A stretch of 5,143 nucleotides of DNA from Deltaproteobacteria bacterium (GTDB lineage: Bacteria; Desulfobacterota; Desulfomonilia; UBA1062). Within the stretch, counting starts at the first letter, position 1. The number at the start of each line of letters is the position of its first letter. The stretch is from the NCBI GenBank assembly GCA_020053185.1, contig JAGVNP010000202.1:1-5143 (forward strand), given 5' to 3'. The position numbers were made by a program, and so were the translations under genes. The notes under the pieces are model-generated. The model was not told where the DNA came from, ran no database searches, and worked only from the letters and a program-made list of their open reading frames with translations. Positions 1-5,143 of this stretch are shown here, in pieces.

Positions 1-498
1 GACGATCTGTGCTGCAATCAGGTTGTGCGGCATACCGCTTCCTGAAAAAATGGGGAGCTTCTGGCCTCTGATAAGGGTGTTCATGCCGTCTATTGCAGAT
101 ATGCCTGTCTGGATAAAATTCCTCGGATATTCCCTGGACCAGGGATTTACGGGCAGGCCGTTCACATTCATCATTTTATCCGTGATCACCTGCGGAGCTC
201 CGTCAATGGGTCGACCCAAACCGTCAAACACTCTTCCTAGCATATCACGGTCAACTGGTATCTCGAGCGGCTTTCCCACAAAAGTGATTCTTAAGCCCTT
301 TATTGAAAGTCCGCGCGTGCCTTCAAAAACCTGGACAATTGCCCGCTGTTCATCCACCTCAAGGGTCTGGCCTATGCGCACATCGCCTGATGCATCCCTG
401 ATCTCAACAATGTCGCCAAAGCCGACGCCCTTCACGCCTTCGACAAAGATCAGCGGCCCTGATATTCCTGAAAGATTTGTGTACTCTATCTCAGGCAA
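1..498 (-). CDS. ntpB: V-type ATP synthase subunit B, N-terminal 166 residues (3' end beyond window)
   Basis: Non-catalytic nucleotide-binding subunit of the V/A-ATPase head, alternating with A in the A3B3 hexamer and supplying the arginine finger to the catalytic site in this family. The visible part begins MPEIEYTNLSGISGPL and shows the N-terminal beta-barrel with QVFEGTRGL (residues 55-63). It continues with MLGRVFDGLGRPIDG (86-100) and NFIQTGISAID (127-137), and ends near the degenerate P-loop region PIFSGSGMPHN (149-159). All are hallmark B motifs; the arginine finger lies outside the window. The start is TTG at 498-496, chosen because GGAGG lies 6 nt upstream, the homology begins there, and no in-frame ATG exists. 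A nearby ATG at 503-501 is in another frame and stops after five codons. The stop of the preceding nuclease gene is one base upstream, so translation is probably coupled. Truncated only by the window edge. Confidence 0.97.
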   Translation of the reverse strand, partial: MPEIEYTNLSGISGPLIFVEGVKGVGFGDIVEIRDASGDVRIGQTLEVDEQRAIVQVFEGTRGLSIKGLRITFVGKPLEIPVDRDMLGRVFDGLGRPIDGAPQVITDKMMNVNGLPVNPWSREYPRNFIQTGISAIDGMNTLIRGQKLPIFSGSGMPHNLIAAQIV

Positions 499-499
499 T

Positions 500-913
500 T
501 CATACCTCCTTCTTCTTAACTTCCTCTCCCCGTTGGGGAGAGGATTGAGGTGAGGGGAAATTATCTTTCTTCTTTTCTATTGTGTCCTGTATTATTTTAT
601 AAACCCCCTCAAGATTGCTCAATATTTCCAAATTACTGAATCTCAATATTTCTATTCCTTCTGAGGATAACTCTCTTTCTCTTAATTCATCTCTTTGCTT
701 TCCATTTTCTTTGTAATGTTGCCCACCATCACATTCAATGCCAAGCCTGTATTCTGGAGAGTAAAAGTCTAATATATATTTACCAACAGAAAATTGCCTT
801 CTGAATTTTACGCCAGTCAATTGGCGATCCCGCAAGATTAGACAAAGTTTTGTTTCAGCCTCAGTTTGGTTTTTTCTAAGATTCCTGCATCTTTCAATAT
901 TATCTCGTTTCAT
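500..913 (-). CDS. DUF559 domain endonuclease (Vsr/PD-(D/E)XK-like), inserted between ntpA and ntpB
   Basis: A 137-residue protein of the DUF559 family, small single-domain proteins related to the Vsr mismatch endonuclease and the PD-(D/E)XK fold. Visible signature: N-terminal helix with RKNQTEAETKL (13-23), then KFRRQFSVGKYILDFY (36-51) with a likely catalytic Asp49. IECDGGQHY (59-67) follows, with Glu60, Asp62, Gln65 and His66, and then IEILRFSN (87-94). The core therefore looks intact and possibly active. Residues 120-131 (PSPQSSPQRGEE) are encoded by the flanking palindromic repeat, and 132-137 by sequence next to B, so the tail is probably not part of the fold. The ATG directly abuts the other repeat, whose purine-rich AAGGGTGAGGGG arm is the only SD candidate. 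Base composition is low in G+C (38 of 120 bases in 601-720), unlike the ATPase genes. It has no known role in ATP synthase. The cellular role of DUF559 proteins is unsettled; a selfish or DNA-mobility role is inference. Confidence 0.88.
   Translation of the reverse strand: MKRDNIERCRNLRKNQTEAETKLCLILRDRQLTGVKFRRQFSVGKYILDFYSPEYRLGIECDGGQHYKENGKQRDELRERELSSEGIEILRFSNLEILSNLEGVYKIIQDTIEKKKDNFPSPQSSPQRGEEVKKKEV
505..511 (-). promoter_or_regulatory. Shine-Dalgarno site of ntpB
   Basis: AAGGAGG lies 6 nt upstream of the TTG at 498. It is the strongest ribosome-binding match near this junction and decides the TTG start. It is contained in the last codons of the upstream nuclease frame (KKKEV), so ribosomes finishing that gene cross it. 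Confidence 0.85.
523..557 (-). repeat. Left palindromic repeat of the nuclease cassette
   Basis: On the plus strand a perfect 9-bp stem, CCTCTCCCC (523-531) and GGGGAGAGG (535-543), encloses the loop GTT. A 14-nt tail ATTGAGGTGAGGGG follows (544-557). The unit matches the reverse complement of 914-948: one mismatch in the 21-nt hairpin, a one-base indel in the tail and an identical GGTGAGGGG end. It lies inside the 3' end of the nuclease frame and encodes its residues 120-131. In the mRNA the hairpin ends about 11 nt before the B Shine-Dalgarno site. No U-run follows, so it does not look like an intrinsic terminator. Confidence 0.9.
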
Positions 914-948
914 CCCCTCACCCTTCCCTCTCCCCAGCGGGGAGAGGG
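914..948 (+). repeat. Right palindromic repeat of the nuclease cassette (inverted copy)
   Basis: CCCCTCACCC and a short spacer are followed by a perfect 10-bp stem, CCCTCTCCCC (926-935) and GGGGAGAGGG (939-948), around the loop AGC. It is the inverted counterpart of the repeat at 523-557. The nuclease ATG (913-911) begins at the very next base, so the repeat forms the entire 5' leader of that gene and supplies its purine-rich ribosome-binding region. No T-run follows the stem on either strand. Confidence 0.9.
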
Positions 949-956
949 TCTGTAAA

Positions 957-1025
957 TTATATCCAGCCTTTACATCCCCCCATCACTATCTTTTGCTCGA
1001 TCTGATGCAACAATGCTTGTTTCAT
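957..1025 (-). CDS. Possible 22-codon peptide or gene remnant downstream of ntpA
   Basis: The frame MKQALLHQIEQKIVMGGCKG followed by W-I and TAA starts at ATG 1025-1023. It has a well-placed AGGAG (1039-1035), 9 nt upstream and overlapping the ntpA stop. I recognise no family and it does not resemble the start of B. It fills most of the stretch between ntpA and the right repeat. It could be a small peptide, the stump of a gene cut when the cassette arrived, or a chance frame with a leftover ribosome-binding site. Its short length makes coding status weak. Confidence 0.22.
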   Translation of the reverse strand: MKQALLHQIEQKIVMGGCKGWI

Positions 1026-1037
1026 AATTTCAATCTC

Positions 1038-2807
1038 CTAATGATCTAAATGCTCTTTGAGCGAATCGAGCCCAAGAGAAAGTCTGACGTTATATTCATC
1101 AATCTTTTCAACCTCATTGTTCGGGATCTCGGATTTTAGCCGCACCATTTCTGAGACCACATCCAGTGCTGCGATCTCTTTCACCAAAAAGCCTAGCTGC
1201 ACCAGGTCTCTTCCTTTTTTATAAAGGCTCAGGATCGTCTTTAAAAGTTTCAGCTGCTTTTCAGGACTGCAATATTTATCGAGAGGATCAAACGAGTTCT
1301 GCTGGAGGAATCCATTCTTGATCATCTCTGCGACAAAAAGCACAAACTGCTGGGCCGGCGGCAAAGCATCGCTTCCCACAAGTTTTACCACCTGCTGAAG
1401 CCTGTGATCCTCAAGCAGGATATTCATGGCCTCGTTTCGTACCGAGAGCCATTCGCTGTCGATGCCTCTCCACCACTTCTCTATGTCATGGAGATATTCA
1501 GTATAGCTGTCTATCCAGCTGATGGACGGATAATGCCTTGCATCTGCGAGAACCTTGTCCAGAGCCCAGAAACACCGCACAAAGCGCGTGGTGTGCTGCG
1601 TCACAGGCTCTGAAAAATCTCCGCCAGGAGGCGAAACTGCGCCGATGATCGTGATGTCGCCGTCTTTGCCTGACAATGTTTCCACAAGTCCAGCCCGCTC
1701 GTAAAATTCGGCAAGCCTGGTCGCAAGATAAGGAGGGAATCCTTCTTCTGCAGGCATATCGCCAAGTCTGCTGGAAAGCTCCCTCAATGCTTCAGCCCAT
1801 CGCGAGGTAGAGTCAGCCATGACTGCCACGCTGTATCCCATGTCACGGTAATATTCTGCGATGGTCACGCCGGTGTAGATGCTCACTTCTCTGGCAGGCA
1901 CCGGCATATTCGATGTGTTTGCGATCATGACTGTGCGCTCGATAAGAGGCTGGCCATTTCTTTCGTCTATCAGTTTTGGAAATTCCGTAAGCACATCAGT
2001 CATCTCATTGCCGCGCTCGCCGCAGCCTATGTATACAATGATGTCTGCATTGCACCATTTTGAAAGCGCGTGCTGGGTCATTGTCTTTCCTGTGCCGAAT
2101 CCGCCAGGGATTGCAGCTGTGCCGCCACGGGCAATGGGAAAGAATGTGTCAATAACTCTCTGTCCTGTGATAAGCGGGATGAATGGCTTTTTCTTATTTT
2201 TGTTTGGCCTTGGTTTTCTCACGGGCCAGTATTCTGCAAACTTTCCTTTGTATGTGCCTGCCTCGCGCTCAACAGTATAAACTTCGTCTTCGATTGTATA
2301 TTCGCCTGCCGGAACAATACTAGCCAACTTCCCGGAGATTCCCGGAGGAATCATAATCTTGTGAATGACGAGCGGGCCTTCCTGTATCTCTCCAAGTATA
2401 TCACCCTGATTTACCTGAGCACCTGCTTTTATCAGCGGCTTGAATGCCCATTTTTTTTTCGCATCGAGCGGCGGCAGCTTTATGCCCTTTTTTATATAGC
2501 TCCCACACACCTCGGAAATTCCAACCAGCGGCCGCTGTATGCCGTCATAGATATTTGCAATAAGTCCTGGCCCCAGGAGCACAGAAAGCGGCCTGCCATA
2601 TGAGATCACTTCATCGCCTGGCTTCAATCCTGTGTTATCCTCATACACCTGTATGACCGTGACATCTTCAATGAGCCGGATCACCTCGCCAATAAGCCTG
2701 TCAGACCCTACCTCTGCAATATCGAACATCTTTATGCCTCTGAGTCCCACAGCCTTCACGATCGGGCCGTTCACTGATATCACTTTCCCAGTCAACACAC
2801 TGTCCAC
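1038..2807 (-). CDS. ntpA: V-type ATP synthase subunit A (catalytic)
   Basis: Catalytic ATP-hydrolysing or ATP-synthesising subunit of the A3B3 head, 589 residues from the chosen start, normal for the family. Numbering from GTG 2807: N-terminal barrel with TGKVISVNGP, then the A-specific inserted bulge domain at roughly 105-195 (IPPGISGKL at 153-161, PAGEYTIED at 166-174). The P-loop GGFGTGKT is at 235-242, GCGERGNEM at 262-270 with the expected catalytic Glu264, and the Walker B region VAVMADSTSRWAEALRE centres on Asp332. SPPGGDFSEPVTQ and PSISWIDSYTEY follow, then the C-terminal helical domain. No intein interrupts the P-loop and no key residue is missing. GTG 2807 is preferred because AAAGGAG lies 5 nt upstream and family homology begins just after it. 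A longer reading from TTG 2825 adds six residues, overlaps E by 8 nt and cannot be excluded. The gap to E is 10 nt with the GTG start. Confidence 0.97.
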   Translation of the reverse strand: MDSVLTGKVISVNGPIVKAVGLRGIKMFDIAEVGSDRLIGEVIRLIEDVTVIQVYEDNTGLKPGDEVISYGRPLSVLLGPGLIANIYDGIQRPLVGISEVCGSYIKKGIKLPPLDAKKKWAFKPLIKAGAQVNQGDILGEIQEGPLVIHKIMIPPGISGKLASIVPAGEYTIEDEVYTVEREAGTYKGKFAEYWPVRKPRPNKNKKKPFIPLITGQRVIDTFFPIARGGTAAIPGGFGTGKTMTQHALSKWCNADIIVYIGCGERGNEMTDVLTEFPKLIDERNGQPLIERTVMIANTSNMPVPAREVSIYTGVTIAEYYRDMGYSVAVMADSTSRWAEALRELSSRLGDMPAEEGFPPYLATRLAEFYERAGLVETLSGKDGDITIIGAVSPPGGDFSEPVTQHTTRFVRCFWALDKVLADARHYPSISWIDSYTEYLHDIEKWWRGIDSEWLSVRNEAMNILLEDHRLQQVVKLVGSDALPPAQQFVLFVAEMIKNGFLQQNSFDPLDKYCSPEKQLKLLKTILSLYKKGRDLVQLGFLVKEIAALDVVSEMVRLKSEIPNNEVEKIDEYNVRLSLGLDSLKEHLDH

Positions 2808-2812
2808 ATACA

Positions 2813-2819
2813 CTCCTTT
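2813..2819 (-). promoter_or_regulatory. Shine-Dalgarno site deciding the ntpA start
   Basis: AAAGGAG overlaps the last two bases of the ntpE stop codon (TAA, 2820-2818) and lies 5 nt before GTG 2807. A weaker AAAAGG upstream of TTG 2825 is the rival signal, so the start remains slightly uncertain. Confidence 0.65.
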
Positions 2820-3417
2820 ATTCAATAAAGCCTTTTTGCTTTAAAATATTCATGACCTCCTGGCGGATAGCAGGAGATTTTCTGAAATAGATCCGCTCTA
2901 TGGTGGAGTTGAATATGCGTCCATGTTGATCATGAATAATGCATCCGCCCCATTTTATGGTGGTGTCTTCCTTTATAATAATGTCAGAGTTCTTGCCTTG
3001 CTTCACTTCATCTTCGATGTCTTTTTTAAATACAAGATCTTCCGGCTTTAAAAATATCTCTGCCTTTTCCTGGATCTGACCTATGGTTTCGGCGATTGTA
3101 TCTATGAGGAATTTTTTGTAGCGCGCATCATTCCTCATTACCTTTACCGCCTCATCCACGATGCGGCTGATGAAGCCTTCGATAAAACCAAGTTTCAGCT
3201 TTTTGCGCTCGAGAATGGTCCTGCTGTCCAGCTTCGATAGCTCCTGCTCGATCTTTTCTTTAATTTCAGCTTCTTTGGCTTTTTTGAATTTATCGATCTC
3301 AAAAGTGTGCGCTTCATTTAGTTTTCTGATTTCAGCAGCAACTTTGTCCTCAATAGAGCGCAGTGTTTTGTCTGCCTCTTCTCTGATCGATTTCTCCAAT
3401 GCAGCATTATCGTTCAT
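2818..3417 (-). CDS. ntpE: V-type ATP synthase subunit E (peripheral stalk)
   Basis: Peripheral-stalk subunit that, paired with G/H, ties the A3B3 head to the cytoplasmic part of subunit I and resists rotation. The 199-residue protein has the family layout. A long charged helix rich in Glu, Lys and Ala (about 5-75) fits the coiled coil. A globular C-terminal domain follows, with the conserved IKWGGCIIHDQHGRIFNSTI stretch (154-173) in which the Gly-Gly and the GRI turn are typical. Similarity in this family is low overall, so the call rests on that C-terminal signature plus the operon position between F and A. ATG 3417 has GAGGA 7 nt upstream (3429-3425), which overlaps the stop of F, so translation is probably coupled. 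The partner G/H subunit is not in the window. Confidence 0.93.
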   Translation of the reverse strand: MNDNAALEKSIREEADKTLRSIEDKVAAEIRKLNEAHTFEIDKFKKAKEAEIKEKIEQELSKLDSRTILERKKLKLGFIEGFISRIVDEAVKVMRNDARYKKFLIDTIAETIGQIQEKAEIFLKPEDLVFKKDIEDEVKQGKNSDIIIKEDTTIKWGGCIIHDQHGRIFNSTIERIYFRKSPAIRQEVMNILKQKGFIE

Positions 3418-3427
3418 CTAAAATTCC

Positions 3428-3733
3428 TCACAAAGAAATACCTAGAGCTTCTGCAATATAGCCCACCACCGACCTGCCGAATCCCCGTTCATCATCAATT
3501 CCCGGTATCTCAATGACCACAGGGCTAGGCATAGAGAGGTTGATCTCTGCAATACGCGCCTGAATATCCTCGCCAAGCTCCCACGTGATTGCCACGATCC
3601 CTGCATCCGGCTTTTTGATGATCTCTTCAAGCTTTGATAATGCACTCTCTCTGTCAGACACTACACCTTCCACTCCTGAAAGGCGAAATGCGCTCACAGT
3701 ATGTATGTCAGCGATGATATATATCTTCCTCAT
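3428..3733 (-). CDS. ntpF: V-type ATP synthase subunit F (central shaft)
   Basis: Small central-stalk subunit that binds D and, in studied enzymes, modulates ATP hydrolysis. At 101 residues it has normal length. It starts MRKIYIIADIHTVSAFRLSG, matching the family pattern of a beta strand, an acidic residue, then TV.(A/G)FRL.G. AGIVAITWELGEDI (44-57) and PVVIEIPGIDDE (71-82) match the second and third strands of its Rossmann-like fold. The homologue is called G in Enterococcus hirae nomenclature. The ATG overlaps the TGA of K in an ATGA arrangement (4-nt overlap) with no strong SD of its own, so translation probably depends on K. It precedes E here, whereas in E. hirae and Thermus the F-type gene follows E and C. 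Confidence 0.93.
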   Translation of the reverse strand: MRKIYIIADIHTVSAFRLSGVEGVVSDRESALSKLEEIIKKPDAGIVAITWELGEDIQARIAEINLSMPSPVVIEIPGIDDERGFGRSVVGYIAEALGISL

Positions 3734-4074
3734 AGCTTGTTCAGGATCATGATTGCGATGATAAGCCCGTATATGGAGATTCCTTCAGCAAGGCCCAAAA
3801 ACACAAGCGCCCTGCCCATGAGCTCCGGCTTTTCGGCCAATGCGCCTAAGCCTGAAGAACCGATTCGGGCAACGGCAAAACCGCTCCCGATACAGGCAAG
3901 GCCTACAGCAAGAGCTGCCGCCAGATATGCTGCTCCCTTCCATGTCTCTCCTTCTCCTGTGTTTGGCTGAAGCGCAACTTCTCCTGCTGCACACAGCATA
4001 TCAGGAAAAAGCAGAACCACTGCACACATGAGAAAACCAAATGACAACCAATTGGACAAACTGTTTTTGCTCAT
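3730..4074 (-). CDS. ntpK: V-type ATP synthase subunit K (c-ring proteolipid) with N-terminal leader
   Basis: Membrane rotor subunit whose ring carries the coupling ion past subunit I. The 114 residues contain one two-helix hairpin: helix 1 around AAYLAAALAVGLACIGSGFA (48-67), a polar loop GALAEKPELMGR (77-88), and helix 2 (89-111). Helix 2 has the ion-binding Glu97 in LAEGISIYG. Residues 1-31 form an additional hydrophobic N-terminus ending in MLCAAGE, which looks like a cleavable signal peptide, as known for the Thermus proteolipid. It is thus the single-hairpin form, not the fused four-helix form of E. hirae. Against the sodium-binding F-type c site, the positions of Gln32, Ser66 and Thr67 appear as Val68, Gly98 and Ile99, with Tyr102 kept. 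This favours protons, by inference. ATG 4074 follows the I stop by one base, with GGAGG 6 nt upstream. Confidence 0.96.
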   Translation of the reverse strand: MSKNSLSNWLSFGFLMCAVVLLFPDMLCAAGEVALQPNTGEGETWKGAAYLAAALAVGLACIGSGFAVARIGSSGLGALAEKPELMGRALVFLGLAEGISIYGLIIAIMILNKL

Positions 4075-4075
4075 C

Positions 4076-5143
4076 CTACACCTCCGACATTTTTGTCTTT
4101 AATGTGAAGGGAGAAAAGGCTAGCCCGTCTCCCCTGAAAAACTTACTGAAGAACTCATAGTATTCAAGCCTCATGGACTGAATCCCGCACACAAGACCCT
4201 CAAACCCGATGATAAAAATGTTGCCGGTGATAATCACAATTATTGCACCAATGGAATTCAGGCCGGGATCAACCATTGCTGCAAGCGTGTATGTCACGAT
4301 GCTAAGCCCTGCATGTGAAAGCGCAAATGCGCCTACCCTTATGAACGAGATTGTGTTTGCAAGCATGCTCAAAAATATCTCCAGGATCTCTACGCTTGTC
4401 TCGGTCACATACTCAGCCATATTGTGCGGTTTATTTGTTTTAAAGAGAACAGGACCAAGTATGCCGCGCAGAGAAAAAAGAACAAGAGGCAAAATCACAA
4501 ATGCGCTGATCTCCCATAGAACAGGCAACTGTTCGGTTCGCACATACCTCAAACCAAGAAGCACGATTGCAATATAAAGGATAAGCACAGACAGACTTTT
4601 CTTCTCAAGAAATGCTTCAGTATAATCCGAGCTCATGAAACTGTTCACGATATTCACGCAAAATCCTATGATTATAAATACAACACCCATGAGTATGGTC
4701 ATGGAAAACAGCGTCATGATGTTCTCAATCGGATGGAACCAGAGTGCACGTATTACGTGTTCGCTTGAGAACAGGCTTCCATAAAGCATGCCGCAGATCG
4801 CAGCAGAAATGCCGCATGCGATCAGAATCCCTCCTGCCTGGCCAAGCGCTTCTTCTGACTTGCCTTTATTTTTGGCGATCCGGTGCAAGATAATGCCGCC
4901 TAGAACTAGCACAAGGCCCTGGCCGAGATCGCCGAACATGAGCCCGAACATGAGCACATAGGTGATTGCAGTAAGCGGCGTAGGATCAATCTCTTTATTT
5001 GCAGGCATGCCCATTGTCGTTACGAGCAGCTCAAACGGCCTCAATAGTTTCATATTCCGCAGGCGCACAGGCGCATCATTATCTCTTGTATCAGATATGA
5101 TTGCTACATACTTGTCGCCGCATATTTTTTGAAGCAGATCAAA
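4076..5143 (-). CDS. ntpI: V-type ATP synthase subunit I, C-terminal membrane part (5' end beyond window)
   Basis: Stator membrane subunit (a-subunit counterpart) that forms the ion half-channels against the K ring. The frame is open to the right edge, giving 355 visible residues that begin FDLLQKICGDKYVAIISDTR. The true start and the cytoplasmic N-terminal domain lie outside; GTG 5068 is only an internal codon. Visible family marks (fragment numbering): APVRLRN-KLLRPFELL near 25-40 with one residue between RN and KL, then KEIDPTPLTAITYVLMFGLM (50-69) and GDLGQGL opening the first membrane helix. About seven or eight hydrophobic segments follow. The segment NTISFIRVGAFALSHAGLS holds Arg269 (codon 4339-4337), the expected essential arginine facing Glu97 of K. 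It ends with GFEGLVCGIQSMRLEYYEFF and a short tail, as usual. The stop TAG is one base before the K start. Confidence 0.96.
   Translation of the reverse strand, partial: FDLLQKICGDKYVAIISDTRDNDAPVRLRNMKLLRPFELLVTTMGMPANKEIDPTPLTAITYVLMFGLMFGDLGQGLVLVLGGIILHRIAKNKGKSEEALGQAGGILIACGISAAICGMLYGSLFSSEHVIRALWFHPIENIMTLFSMTILMGVVFIIIGFCVNIVNSFMSSDYTEAFLEKKSLSVLILYIAIVLLGLRYVRTEQLPVLWEISAFVILPLVLFSLRGILGPVLFKTNKPHNMAEYVTETSVEILEIFLSMLANTISFIRVGAFALSHAGLSIVTYTLAAMVDPGLNSIGAIIVIITGNIFIIGFEGLVCGIQSMRLEYYEFFSKFFRGDGLAFSPFTLKTKMSEV
4081..4085 (-). promoter_or_regulatory. Shine-Dalgarno site of ntpK
   Basis: GGAGG lies 6 nt before ATG 4074, inside the last codons of ntpI. It is one of the strongest ribosome-binding sites in the operon, which suits a proteolipid needed in many copies per complex (the dosage link is inference). 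Confidence 0.75.

Larger units (their letters stand above)
523..948 (-). mobile_element. Putative 426-bp mobile cassette: inverted palindromic repeats around a DUF559 nuclease gene
   Basis: What is seen: two near-identical 35-bp palindromic units in opposite orientation bracket one nuclease frame with almost no spare sequence. The unit sits in an operon junction that is normally tight, and its base composition differs from its surroundings. What is inferred: it was inserted as a unit between ntpA and ntpB without breaking either gene. No transposase is encoded. I find no convincing target-site duplication: the outer flanks read ...ttaactt on the left and tctgtaa... on the right. It could be a REP/MITE-like element mobilised in trans, a homing-type element, or a host gene that happens to lie between two dispersed repeats. 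Confidence 0.6.

Noticed and set aside
23..553. Plus-strand open frame of 176 codons opposite ntpB
   Set aside because: It lies antisense to clear ntpB and nuclease coding sequence, has no family resemblance, and ends in the repeat. It is a shadow of the real genes.
523..948. Palindromes as intrinsic terminators or as a CRISPR array
   Set aside because: No T-run follows either stem on either strand, and there are only two units, inverted rather than direct, with a gene and not a spacer between them.
508..965. Target-site duplication around the cassette
   Set aside because: The immediate flanks share no direct repeat longer than about 3 bp. A shared aaattat (558-564 and 954-960) sits inside the left boundary and outside the right one, in AT-rich sequence, and is probably chance.
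2064..2105. Intein or intron in the ntpA P-loop region, a known VMA intein site
   Set aside because: The frame runs straight through GGFGTGKT and on to GERGNEM with normal spacing, and the protein has the usual length.
1404..2603. Several plus-strand open frames opposite ntpA (1404-1613, 1879-2280, 2070-2603)
   Set aside because: All lie antisense to an intact, motif-complete subunit A and overlap one another. They have low-complexity Cys/Phe/Leu-rich translations and no recognisable domain.
3442..3994. Minus-strand frames offset within ntpF (3442-3645) and ntpK (3785-3994)
   Set aside because: They are out-of-frame readings of genes whose main frames match known subunits over full length.
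4076..5068. Complete ntpI starting at GTG 5068
   Set aside because: The frame is open upstream to the window edge with family-like sequence (APVRLRN), so the gene is cut by the window and 5068 is internal.

Overview
The window is one minus-strand operon for a bacterial V/A-type (rotary, NtpA-like) ATPase. It reads from the right edge to the left edge in the order I - K - F - E - A - [inserted cassette] - B. The I gene loses its 5' part at the right edge and the B gene loses its 3' part at the left edge. All the plus-strand open frames are shadows of these genes. The gene set, the Shine-Dalgarno (SD) sites and the non-ATG starts point to a bacterium. K most resembles, from memory, the Thermus-type c subunit, which also carries an N-terminal leader. 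The flanking palindromes encode SPQRGEE-like peptides, a repeat type I associate with Nitrospirota, Desulfobacterota and related environmental lineages, so I make no firm taxonomic call.

Layout: 5143-4076 holds the C-terminal membrane half of subunit I (stator/ion channel). 4074-3730 is K (c-ring proteolipid with a leader peptide). 3733-3428 is F (central shaft), overlapping K by 4 nt. 3417-2818 is E (peripheral stalk). 2807-1038 is A (catalytic). 498-1 is the first 166 codons of B (non-catalytic). Gaps between these subunit genes are 1-10 nt or overlaps, except between A and B, which lie 539 nt apart.

The A-B gap holds the most interesting item: a compact cassette at 523-948. It is a DUF559 (Vsr/PD-(D/E)XK-like) endonuclease gene bounded by two 35-bp palindromic repeats in inverted orientation. 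The nuclease ATG sits directly against one repeat. The gene reads through the other repeat and stops one base before the TTG start of B. The cassette is visibly AT-richer than the ATPase genes. The 89 nt between A and the cassette contain a 22-codon frame with a good SD site but no recognisable product.

Together the ATPase genes encode most of a rotary machine: A and B head, E stalk, F shaft, K ring and I stator. Subunits C (the d-like rotor socket), D (shaft) and G/H (second stalk strand) are not in the window. D may follow B beyond the left edge. C is missing from its common place near E and F.
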